Source of the DNA: Wenzhouxiangella sp. XN201
Lineage (GTDB): Bacteria > Pseudomonadota > Gammaproteobacteria > Xanthomonadales > Wenzhouxiangellaceae
DNA length: 64,000 nt
Assembly: GCF_011008905.1 (NCBI RefSeq)
Contig: NZ_JAAIVI010000017.1
Location: 992,001 to 1,056,000 of the forward strand
Reading direction: 5' to 3'
Shown: positions 1 through 7,474 of the stretch, piece after piece
Numbering within the stretch: the first letter of the stretch is position 1
Layout of the letters: each line of letters begins with the position of its first letter
Made by a program: the position numbers and the translations under genes
Notes under the pieces: model-generated
What the model saw: the letters and a program-made list of their open reading frames with translations, nothing else
Database searches by the model: none
What the model was told of the DNA's origin: nothing

Positions 1-902
1 GCCTGGCCTGGCGTTTTGGGCCGCGCCGGGTGTTCAACACCCTGCTCGACGAGACCACCATCCTGGGCCTGGCCCAGGGCTACGGCACCATGGGTTACCT
101 GCCGATTCCCGAGATCCAGTACCTGGCCTATTTCCACAATGCCTGCGACCAGATTCGCGGCGAAGCCTGTTCACTGCAGTATTTCTCCAACGGGCAGTTT
201 CGCAATCCGATGGTGATGCGCATCGCCAGCCTGGGCTACCAGAAGGGTTTCGGCGGGCATTTCCACAACGACAACTCGATGGCTGCACTGCGCGATATCC
301 CCGGCCTGATCATCGGCTGCCCGTCGCGCGGCGACGACGCCGTGCTGATGCTACGGACCCTGACCGCTCTTGCCAGGGTCGATGGGCGGGTCTCGGCCTT
401 TCTCGAGCCGATTGCGCTGTACATGACCAAGGACCTGTACCGGAAGGATGACGGTCAGTGGAGCTTTCCCTACCCGGCGCCCGGCGAGTTTCTGCGACCC
501 TTCGCAGCGCGTGTGTACAACGAGTCGGCCACCGACCTGCTGGTCGTGACCTTCGGTAACGGGGTGCCCATGGCGCTGCGATGCGCGCGCGAACTGGAGG
601 AGTCGGCCGGCGTTGCCGTTCGCGTACTCGACCTGCGCTGGCTCAAGCCGCTCGATATAGAGGCGATCGCGCAGCACGCCGGTCAATGTCGCTCGGTGGT
701 GGTGTTCGACGAGGGCCGTCCCGATGGCGGCATCGGCGAGGCGGTGGTCACCGCGCTGGTCGAGGCCGGGATGCATAATCGACCGGTCCGGCGCCTGACC
801 GGGGCCGACTGCTACATCCCGCTTGGCGATGCCGCCAACCTGGTGCTGGCCACCGAGCAGGAGTTGCTGGCAAGCTGCCGTTCGGCGCTTCAGTCGGCCT
901 GA
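1..902 (+). CDS. 2-oxoacid dehydrogenase E1 component, beta-type C-terminal part (5' truncated by window edge)
   Basis: The reading frame is open from base 3 and has no start in the window, so the gene begins upstream. The visible 300 residues resemble the transketolase-like beta domain of thiamine-diphosphate 2-oxoacid dehydrogenases: a pyrimidine-binding half with GQFRNPMVMRIASLG and GGHFHNDNS, then a transketolase C-terminal half with VVTFGNGVPMALRCA and VRVLDLRWLKPLD. Such E1 subunits decarboxylate a 2-oxoacid and pass the acyl group to a lipoyl E2 partner. Substrate (branched-chain 2-oxoacid, pyruvate or other) and whether an alpha part is fused upstream cannot be decided here. The stop overlaps the convergent downstream gene by 13 bases. 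Confidence 0.82.
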   Translation, partial: LAWRFGPRRVFNTLLDETTILGLAQGYGTMGYLPIPEIQYLAYFHNACDQIRGEACSLQYFSNGQFRNPMVMRIASLGYQKGFGGHFHNDNSMAALRDIPGLIIGCPSRGDDAVLMLRTLTALARVDGRVSAFLEPIALYMTKDLYRKDDGQWSFPYPAPGEFLRPFAARVYNESATDLLVVTFGNGVPMALRCARELEESAGVAVRVLDLRWLKPLDIEAIAQHAGQCRSVVVFDEGRPDGGIGEAVVTALVEAGMHNRPVRRLTGADCYIPLGDAANLVLATEQELLASCRSALQSA

Positions 903-1594
903 GTCGGGGGGTTGCGGCGCCAGGGATCCGACCGATCCACCGGCCGGGGCCTTTCCCTTCCGCAGGAACTTGCCATCGGTACGGCCACGGACATCCACGG
1001 GTTGAAAATTTCTGCGCTGGTGGGCGCGCGGGTCCGTACGCAGACGACCTGGCCGCTGGCCGTGACGACACGCGCATTGTGGCTGCCGTCATTGCCCTGC
1101 CAGCGGTCAAGCGATGGCGTCACCCGGCCGGTGTACTGATTGAGCCAGCCCGGCTGGGAGGGCAGTTCGGGCACGCTTCCGAATTCAAGGTCCCCGCTAT
1201 CGTCGGTTGCTTCGCTTTCACGACCCATTTTGCGGGCAACGGCCAGCAACTGTCCCCGGATTGCCCGGGGATTCGGTGAGGCCGTGGTATCGGCGTGTTC
1301 GGGCGGTGGCGAATCGGTCGCCGGTACTTCCGGCGCCTCGTCCGCTGACGCCATTTCCTCCGCGACGGCCTGATCGGGCTCGTCCGGCTCCGGGGCCGGG
1401 GGGTCCGGTTCTGTCGCGGGAGGCGAGGGCGGCCGGGCAGTGAGATCTACGCGCAGGGTGGGGGCTTCGGTTGGGGTTTCATCGAGGTCGGGGCCGGGTA
1501 GCGGCAAGAGCAGCAGCGACAGGTGCAGCAGTACCGATAAAGTCAGAACGCCGGCGGCCGGCCACAAGCTCCTTCTGTCCCCGTTCGATCCCAT
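890..1594 (-). CDS. TonB-like proline-rich single-span membrane protein of unknown function
   Basis: I chose the ATG at 1594 because it directly precedes the membrane segment; 42 further in-frame codons upstream would run into icd. The 234-residue product has a short basic N-terminus, one hydrophobic stretch at about residues 13-32 (VLTLSVLLHLSLLLLPLPG), a Pro/Glu/Asp-rich spacer to about residue 110 and a compact C-terminal domain of about 110 residues that includes WLNQYTGRVTPSLDRW and two cysteines. This is the general plan of TonB or other periplasm-spanning proteins, but I do not recognise a TonB C-terminal fold. The gene is convergent with the E1 gene (13-base overlap) and divergent from icd. 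Confidence 0.6.
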   Translation of the reverse strand: MGSNGDRRSLWPAAGVLTLSVLLHLSLLLLPLPGPDLDETPTEAPTLRVDLTARPPSPPATEPDPPAPEPDEPDQAVAEEMASADEAPEVPATDSPPPEHADTTASPNPRAIRGQLLAVARKMGRESEATDDSGDLEFGSVPELPSQPGWLNQYTGRVTPSLDRWQGNDGSHNARVVTASGQVVCVRTRAPTSAEIFNPWMSVAVPMASSCGRERPRPVDRSDPWRRNPPTQAD

Positions 1595-1606
1595 GTCCGG
1601 CAGTGT

Positions 1607-1630
1607 CTGAACGTTCAGCGATGGTAAACT
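1607..1630 (+). promoter_or_regulatory. Candidate icd promoter with palindromic operator
   Basis: A perfect 12-base palindrome CTGAACGTTCAG (1607-1618) lies just upstream of TGGTAAACT (1622-1630), an extended -10-like element, 29 bases before the icd start. The palindrome would cover the spacer/-35 area. This is seen in sequence; the regulator is unknown. Confidence 0.35.
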
Positions 1631-1658
1631 AGTCGCTTTCGCGTTAAGAGGACGAAAA

Positions 1659-2912
1659 ATGGGTTTCAAGCACGTCTCAATGCCCGATTCGGGCGAGAAG
1701 ATTCGCGTCGAAGACGGCAAACTGGTCGTCGCCGATGAGCCGGTGCTGGGCTACATCGAAGGCGACGGCATCGGTGTCGATATCACGCCGGCCTGTCTGA
1801 AGGTCTGGGATGCCGCGGTCGAGAAGGCCTACGGCGGCAAGCGCAAGGTGCACTGGGCTGAGCTCTACCTGGGCGAGAAGGCGGCGGGCATCTACGACGG
1901 TGATTACTTCCCCGACGAGACACTTGAAGCCATCAAGGACCTGACGGTGGCCATCAAGGGTCCGCTGACGACCCCGGTGGGCGAGGGCTTTCGTTCGCTC
2001 AACGTGTCCCTGCGCCAGACCCTCGACCTCTATGCCTGCGTGCGACCGGTCAAGTACTACCAGGGCGTGCCCTCGCCGATGAAAAAGCCCGAAGACTTCG
2101 ATGTGGTGATCTTCCGCGAGAATACCGAGGACGTCTATTCCGGTATCGAATTCGAGTCGGGCACGGCCGAGAACGAAAAGCTGGCCAAGTTCCTGCGCGA
2201 GGAAATGGGCGCGAAGTTCTTCGAGGGCGCCGGCCTGGGCGTCAAGCCGATTTCCGAGTACGGCACCAAGCGCCTGGTGCGCAAGGCGATCGAGTACGCG
2301 ATCGAGAACGAGCGCGAGTCCGTGACCCTGGTGCACAAGGGCAATATCATGAAGTTCACGGAGGGCGCCTTCCGCAAGTGGGGCTACGAGCTGGCTGCCG
2401 AAGAGTTCGGGGAGGTGACGATCACCGAGGACGAGCTGTGGGACAAGCACGACGGCAAGCGCCCCGAGGGCAAGATCGTCATCAAGGACCGCATCGCCGA
2501 CATCATGTTCCAGTTGCTGCAGCTGCGTCCGGGCGAGTTCGATGTGCTGGCGACCATGAACCTCAACGGCGACTACCTCTCCGATGCGGCCGCCGCTTCG
2601 GTCGGCGGCATCGGCATCGCACCGGGCGCCAACATGGCCGACCACGTGGCGGTGTTCGAAGCCACTCACGGCACCGCGCCGAAGTACGCCGGCCAGGACA
2701 AGGTCAACCCGTCCTCGCTGCTGTTCTCCGGCGTGATGATGTTCGACTATATCGGCTGGCCGGAAGTCGGCCGCCTGATCGAGGAAGCTTTCGAGAAGGT
2801 GGTTGTCGGCGGTACGGTCACTTATGACTTCGCCCGCCAGCGCGACGATGCCACCGAGGTCAAGACCTCGGGCTTCGCCGACGCCCTGGTTGAGGCCATC
2901 CGGAAGGCCTGA
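1659..2912 (+). CDS. icd: NADP-dependent isocitrate dehydrogenase
   Basis: This cytosolic TCA-cycle enzyme oxidises isocitrate to 2-oxoglutarate with NADP+. The 417-residue length matches the 416-residue E. coli enzyme. The phosphate-accepting active-site serine is in [14 protein letters not shown] (about residue 114). The cofactor loop [16 protein letters not shown] carries the Lys-Tyr pair typical of NADP specificity. [11 protein letters not shown] near residue 34 and the [14 protein letters not shown] region are also family hallmarks. In enterics the serine is phosphorylated by AceK, and an aceK homologue is present at 55690-57429, so phospho-control of this enzyme is plausible. The start is preceded by AAGAGGA and by an extended -10-like sequence. 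Confidence 0.96.
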   Translation: MGFKHVSMPDSGEKIRVEDGKLVVADEPVLGYIEGDGIGVDITPACLKVWDAAVEKAYGGKRKVHWAELYLGEKAAGIYDGDYFPDETLEAIKDLTVAIKGPLTTPVGEGFRSLNVSLRQTLDLYACVRPVKYYQGVPSPMKKPEDFDVVIFRENTEDVYSGIEFESGTAENEKLAKFLREEMGAKFFEGAGLGVKPISEYGTKRLVRKAIEYAIENERESVTLVHKGNIMKFTEGAFRKWGYELAAEEFGEVTITEDELWDKHDGKRPEGKIVIKDRIADIMFQLLQLRPGEFDVLATMNLNGDYLSDAAAASVGGIGIAPGANMADHVAVFEATHGTAPKYAGQDKVNPSSLLFSGVMMFDYIGWPEVGRLIEEAFEKVVVGGTVTYDFARQRDDATEVKTSGFADALVEAIRKA

Positions 2913-2918
2913 TCGGCC

Positions 2919-3722
2919 ATGGCAACGCCCGTTGCCCAAAGCCTCGAGGTCGGCCTGCTCCAGGCCGACCTGGCCTGGCAGGACCCGGAAACCAATCGCC
3001 GCCGCCTGGCGGCGATGATGGACAGCCAGCCGGGCTGTGATCTCTACGTCCTGCCCGAGACCTTCACCACCGGATTTCTCGGCGATGAAGGCCTCGAGGC
3101 CGAGACCATGGACGGCCCGAGCGTTGCCTGGATGCGTGAGCAGGCCCGGGCGCGCCAAGCGGCAGTGGCCGGCTCCCTGGTCATTGCCGATGGCGAGGGC
3201 AGGCGATTCAACCGCCTGGTATTCATGCCGCCCGACGCCGAACCGTTCCTTTACGACAAGTCCCACCGCTTCACCTACGGCGGCGAGGATCAGCGTTATA
3301 CCGCGGGCAAGGGCCCGGTCGTGGCCGAATGGCGTGGCTGGCGCATCGATTTGCAGATCTGCTACGACCTGCGCTTTCCGGTCTGGTGTCGCAATGACCG
3401 CGATTTCGACGTCCAGCTGTTTGTGGCCAACTGGCCGGCGCCGCGTGCCGAGCATTGGCGCAGCCTGCTCAAGGCCCGGGCGATCGAGAACCAGGCCTAT
3501 GTCATCGGCCTCAATTGCTGCGGGCGTGACGGCAATGGTCTCGACTACCAGGGTGACAGCGTGGTGCGGGGGCCGGACGGCTCGCGCCTGCTCGAACTGG
3601 GGTATGCCGAGAGCTGCGGGCGCACATCGCTCGATGGGACGCGGCTGCGTGAGCTGCGCCAGCGCCTGCCATTCCTCTCTGATCGGGATGAATTTTCGCT
3701 TGTCGAGCGCGAACGGTCCTGA
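2919..3722 (+). CDS. Nitrilase-superfamily omega-amidase (YafV-like)
   Basis: This 267-residue carbon-nitrogen hydrolase has the Glu-Lys-Cys catalytic set: E47 in LPETFTTGF, K114 in LYDKSHRFTYGGE and C148 in LQICYDLRFPVW. The TTGF and RFTYGGE signatures are those of the YafV branch, whose members hydrolyse alpha-ketoglutaramate or alpha-ketosuccinamate to the 2-oxoacid and ammonia, a repair step after glutamine transamination. It is cytosolic, with no signal peptide. It starts six bases after the icd stop and is probably co-transcribed; 2-oxoglutarate, the likely product, links it to its neighbour. The exact substrate is inferred from the family. Confidence 0.85.
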   Translation: MATPVAQSLEVGLLQADLAWQDPETNRRRLAAMMDSQPGCDLYVLPETFTTGFLGDEGLEAETMDGPSVAWMREQARARQAAVAGSLVIADGEGRRFNRLVFMPPDAEPFLYDKSHRFTYGGEDQRYTAGKGPVVAEWRGWRIDLQICYDLRFPVWCRNDRDFDVQLFVANWPAPRAEHWRSLLKARAIENQAYVIGLNCCGRDGNGLDYQGDSVVRGPDGSRLLELGYAESCGRTSLDGTRLRELRQRLPFLSDRDEFSLVERERS

Positions 3723-3772
3723 TAAGGTTTCGCCAGCTTAGTAAAAAAAATGCTAAGTCTTCCCGGTTGCGC

Positions 3773-3801
3773 TTGTTCCCCCAAGGGGTGGAAGCTATAA
3801 T
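3773..3801 (+). promoter_or_regulatory. Candidate sigma-70 promoter for the TonB-dependent receptor
   Basis: TTGTTC (3773-3778) and a perfect TATAAT (3796-3801) are separated by 17 bases and lie 30 bases before the receptor start. An upstream inverted repeat CTTAG...CTAAG (about 3737-3756) around an A-run could be an operator or the weak end of the preceding transcript. Confidence 0.55.
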
Positions 3802-3831
3802 CGCGTAACGTTTTCGTAACAAGAGGGTTAA

Positions 3832-6759
3832 ATGATGTCTTTACTCAAGCGTAAGAAGCTGGTGACGGCCACCTGGCTGGCCTTGCTGGCATCTGCGGGT
3901 CTGGCTGTCGCCCCGGTCTGGGCGCAGGACCAGGATGCCGACGAGGAAACCGCTGCGGAAGAACAGGAAGAGCAAGTCGATGAGCTGGAGCGAGTGACCG
4001 TTACCGGCTCGCTGATTCGCCGCGACGAATTCACCTCCGCCTCGCCGATTCAGGTCATTACGGCCGACACGCAGGTGCAGATGGGTCAGGTCGATACCGC
4101 CGAATTCCTGCAGAGCTCCAGTGTCGCTGCCGGCTCGACTCAGCTCAACAACCAGTTTGCCGGCTTTGTGGTCGAGGGCGGCACGGGCGTGAACACCCTG
4201 TCGCTTCGCGGTCTCGGCGCCCAGCGTACGCTTGTGGTTCTGAATAACCGTCGCCCCGGTGCGGCCGGTACCCGTGGCCAGGTCGGCGCATTTGACCTGA
4301 ACGTGATTCCGTCGTCGATCATTCAGCGCGCGGAAATTCTCAAGGATGGCGCGTCCTCGATTTACGGTTCCGATGCCGTGGCCGGTGTCGTCAACGTGAT
4401 TACCCGCCGTTCGGTGGACAGCCCCGAACTCAGCGTTCGCGCGGCCGTTCCGCTCGAGGGTGGCGGCGAAACCTACGATGTCTCGGGCGCGTATGGCTTG
4501 AATTTCGATTCCGGCAGCATTGTATTTGCCGGCGAATATCAGCTGCGTGAATCCCTGACGGTTGGTGAGCGCGACTTCCTGCGCTGCGGCCGTGATCGCA
4601 TCACCGACGGCGAAGGCCGTTGGCTCGATCGCCGCGACCGTTCGACCCTGCAGGGGACCGAACTGGCCAACTGCCCCAACCTGTATGCCAATACCGCCAT
4701 CGATGCGGTCTTCGGTGATCGTTACATTCCGTCACCGGATGGAGTGACCATCGGTTTGATGCCGGGCTATCGTCCGCGCCAGAACGGCACCTTTGCCAAC
4801 AGCCCGCATGCCTTCTACGAAGACTGGCTGAACTTCCCGTTCACTGGTTCGGCCACGGCCATCAACCGACAGGAGCGCAGCAGCTTCTATGCTTCCTCCA
4901 ACTTTGACCTGGATTTCCTGGGTGGAGTCGAGTGGAACACCGAGTGGCTGGCCACGCGGCGTGAAACCGAAGCCCGCGGCTGGCGTCAGTTCTTCCCGCT
5001 GACCGGCGGTACCACGGCGCTGATTCCGTCGTTCCAGTATCCGGGCAACGATACGTTCTTTTCACCCGTGCCGTCGGGGATTGCCCTGCCGGTCATGCCG
5101 TACCCGTCCAACACGGATGTCCAGGTCGATTTCTACTATTTCGCGACCGGATTGCAGGGTGATCTGAACTTCGGCAACAACTGGACCTGGTCGCTTGATA
5201 CCTCGTACTCCTACTCGGATGGCGACTACACGCGCAACTCCATCGTCGCGTCGCGTTCCGGCGACATCCAGTTCGACCCGGATGGTCCGGACGTCAATTA
5301 CTTCGATCCCTGCTTCCTCAGCGGCGATTGCATGGACCAGCTGATTGATGCCGTTGGCGCTAACCACACTGGCAACACCATCTACGACCAGTTCGTATTG
5401 AACGGCATCATCACCGGTGATCTGTTCGATGTTCCGGCTGGCCCTGTTGGTGCAGCCCTCGGTGTCGAGTACCGCACCTTCAGTATCGATGACCAGCCCA
5501 GTCAGCTTACGCTGGACGGCGATCTGTGGGGCGAAAGCTCCGCCGGTCGAACCAAGGGCGATGACACCGTGAAGGAAATCTTCGGCGAAATCGAGGTTCC
5601 GATCCTTGCCGGTCGACCCTTCTTTGAAGAGCTGACCTTCAACGGTTCGGTCCGGAGCTTCGATTACGATTCCTCGGGCACCGACGTGGTATGGAAGGCG
5701 GGCCTGAACTGGCAGATGACCCCGTCCCTGCGTTTGCGCGGCTCGAAGGGTACGTCTTACCGTTCGCCGGCCCTGTTCGAGCTGTTCCTGGCCGACCAGA
5801 CGGCCTTTGCGGGTCAGCTGGCCATCGATCCCTGCATCGAGTGGGGTGACAGTTCAAACGAGAACATCCGCAGGAACTGTGCCGCCGTAGGTATACCGTC
5901 GGACTTCCCGGGTGATCCGATCTCGGCCACGATTGTCAGTGGTGGCGGCCTCGGTGTTCTCGAGCCGGAAACCTCTTCGGCTGAAACCCTCGGCTTTATC
6001 CTGACGCCGACTTTCGTGGACTTCAGCCTGGCGGTCGATTACTTCGAGATCGAAGTCAACGATCAGGTCAGTCAGCTCGGTGGCGGTTCGATCGTCGGCG
6101 GCTGCTACGGCGCTCCGGTCTTCCCGAACAACTTCTGCAACCTGTTCGACCGCAACCCGGGTGACCATCCGGACCGTCCGTTTGCCATTACCGAAGTGCG
6201 TGACTCCTACATCAACGTGAACCGCCAGTTCACCAAGGGTGTGGACACCACCGTGCGCTTTGACCACGCGTTCGCGACCGGCGACCTGGTGGCCGAAGTC
6301 AATGCCACCTGGGTCCTGGAGGACGTGCAGCAGCTGTTCGATCCGGGTGTAGCCGACGGTTTCGAAACGGTCGAGCGTGTAGGTACGATCGGACGACCGA
6401 AACTGGTCGGTAACTCCCGTGTGGCCTTCAGCAGCGGTGATCTGACCTATACCTGGTTCACCGACTACGTGCGTGAGACCTCGAACGAGTCGCTGGGTGT
6501 CAACGAAACCTTCACCTACTTCGGATTCGAAGGTGCACAGCGCACAATCGAAGCCGACAGTGCCTGGTATCACGGTGTCTCGGTCTTCTACGAGCAGCCC
6601 CGCTGGACGTTCCTGCTCGGTGTGCGCAACATGTTCGACCAGAACCCCCCGCGCATCTCCAGTGGTGTGGCAGCACGTCGCGGTGAGATTCCGCTGTCGG
6701 CCACCCAGTACGATTTGCGTGGACGCACCGCTTACGCTCGCATCAACTTCCTGTTCTGA
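3832..6759 (+). CDS. TonB-dependent outer-membrane receptor
   Basis: The 975-residue product has a Sec signal (residues 1-31, ending APVWAQ), an acidic Gln/Glu-rich linker and a TonB-box-like ERVTVTGS near residue 50. A plug domain follows, with IQVITADTQVQMGQ, LSLRGLGAQRTLVVLNNRR and DGASSIYGSDAVAGVVNVI. The large beta-barrel ends in a terminal aromatic residue (ARINFLF). Receptors of this class import scarce nutrients across the outer membrane using TonB-ExbBD energy. The ligand is unknown: no adjacent siderophore, sugar or peptide uptake genes indicate it, although secreted S9 peptidases nearby make a peptide-feeding role conceivable. It has its own promoter and is followed by a strong terminator, so it is probably monocistronic. 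Confidence 0.93.
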   Translation: MMSLLKRKKLVTATWLALLASAGLAVAPVWAQDQDADEETAAEEQEEQVDELERVTVTGSLIRRDEFTSASPIQVITADTQVQMGQVDTAEFLQSSSVAAGSTQLNNQFAGFVVEGGTGVNTLSLRGLGAQRTLVVLNNRRPGAAGTRGQVGAFDLNVIPSSIIQRAEILKDGASSIYGSDAVAGVVNVITRRSVDSPELSVRAAVPLEGGGETYDVSGAYGLNFDSGSIVFAGEYQLRESLTVGERDFLRCGRDRITDGEGRWLDRRDRSTLQGTELANCPNLYANTAIDAVFGDRYIPSPDGVTIGLMPGYRPRQNGTFANSPHAFYEDWLNFPFTGSATAINRQERSSFYASSNFDLDFLGGVEWNTEWLATRRETEARGWRQFFPLTGGTTALIPSFQYPGNDTFFSPVPSGIALPVMPYPSNTDVQVDFYYFATGLQGDLNFGNNWTWSLDTSYSYSDGDYTRNSIVASRSGDIQFDPDGPDVNYFDPCFLSGDCMDQLIDAVGANHTGNTIYDQFVLNGIITGDLFDVPAGPVGAALGVEYRTFSIDDQPSQLTLDGDLWGESSAGRTKGDDTVKEIFGEIEVPILAGRPFFEELTFNGSVRSFDYDSSGTDVVWKAGLNWQMTPSLRLRGSKGTSYRSPALFELFLADQTAFAGQLAIDPCIEWGDSSNENIRRNCAAVGIPSDFPGDPISATIVSGGGLGVLEPETSSAETLGFILTPTFVDFSLAVDYFEIEVNDQVSQLGGGSIVGGCYGAPVFPNNFCNLFDRNPGDHPDRPFAITEVRDSYINVNRQFTKGVDTTVRFDHAFATGDLVAEVNATWVLEDVQQLFDPGVADGFETVERVGTIGRPKLVGNSRVAFSSGDLTYTWFTDYVRETSNESLGVNETFTYFGFEGAQRTIEADSAWYHGVSVFYEQPRWTFLLGVRNMFDQNPPRISSGVAARRGEIPLSATQYDLRGRTAYARINFLF

Positions 6760-6782
6760 TAGAAAGATCAATCAGACTCTTC

Positions 6783-6811
6783 AGGGCGGCGCACTGCGCC
6801 GCCCTTTTTTT
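6783..6811 (+). terminator. Rho-independent terminator of the TonB-dependent receptor gene
   Basis: A 10-base-pair GC-rich stem (AGGGCGGCGC/GCGCCGCCCT) with a three-base loop is followed by seven T residues, 24 bases after the receptor stop. Confidence 0.9.
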
Positions 6812-7160
6812 GTCTCGTATTCCCGCCTTGCCAAGACACCGTGACTCGGTCCGGTCCCCTCAGGATCGCAGCGTCGCGTCGAGGCCCCGTGCCTCTGATT
6901 CACGCCCCAAGCGTTTCACCCAGCCTTTCTCAGGCCCTGCCATGCAGTAGCGGTGGTCAGTGGTCAGCTGGCGTGATGGGTAAAGACCTTACTTCGGTAC
7001 CAGGCACCGCTGCGGGGCTCGGGTGAGTGGTTTCGTGGATCGCCCGGACCACGGTGATGCAGGGCTCGTCGGTGAGGTCGTGGCATTGACTCCACCGACC
7101 GCCCTGTGTATCGATATGGATGCATTTCAGGCACAGCAGGCCACTATTTGAGCAGAAGGG
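6812..7160. other. Gene-poor intergenic stretch
   Basis: I see no supportable gene between the receptor terminator and the repeat element. One minus-strand frame (about 6957-7150) encodes a stretch with four cysteines (CLKC, QCHD, DEPC) that could be a remnant of a small zinc-binding protein, but it has no convincing start codon or ribosome site. Confidence 0.4.
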
Positions 7161-7351
7161 TGCGAGATCCCGGATAAGCGCTTCGCGCTTTCCGGGATGA
7201 CACGTCTGGTGCGCCCCATTTCTGAACACGCTTTCCGGGATGACAGGTTTGGTGTGCCCCGTTCAACACGCACTTTCCAGGATGGCAGGTTTCATACGTC
7301 CCCTTTGGTACGACAAGCGGGGTCATCCCGGCCCTGAGCCGGGATCTCGCA
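7161..7351. repeat. Composite intergenic repeat: 13-bp terminal inverted repeats around three 42-43 bp direct units
   Basis: TGCGAGATCCCGG at 7161-7173 is the exact reverse complement of 7339-7351. Between them three imperfect direct units begin at 7188, 7231 and 7273, each starting CTTTCC(G/A)GGATG(A/G)C. A further inverted copy of the unit start (GTCATCCCGG) lies near 7322. No protein-coding signal is evident. It resembles the mobile intergenic repeats common in this bacterial group; the family name is not known to me. Confidence 0.65.
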
Positions 7352-7383
7352 AATATCCGGTTGGCAAGAGATGGCATGGGAGC

Positions 7384-7412
7384 AAAAAAACCGCTCTGCC
7401 GTGGCAGAGCGG
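7384..7412 (-). terminator. Rho-independent terminator of the S9 peptidase gene
   Basis: On the minus strand a 10-bp stem CCGCTCTGCC/GGCAGAGCGG with a two-base centre is followed by seven T residues, about 60 bases beyond the peptidase stop. Confidence 0.9.
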
Positions 7413-7474
7413 GTGGTCTTTGTTGCCGGGAAGGGCGCGGGCGCCGGCGGTGCCGGGCCCGCGGGAGCGTGTGC

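Noticed and set aside
1677-3455. 592-residue minus-strand open frame opposite icd and the amidase gene
   Set aside because: GC-rich codon shadow: the plus strand carries two certain enzymes, and the antisense product has no domain or ribosome site.
6957-7160. Small minus-strand cysteine-containing frame
   Set aside because: No start codon with a ribosome site, and its upstream part enters the repeat element; noted only as a possible remnant.
7188-7315. Possible CRISPR-like array
   Set aside because: Only three imperfect adjacent units without spacers of constant size, and no cas gene in the window.
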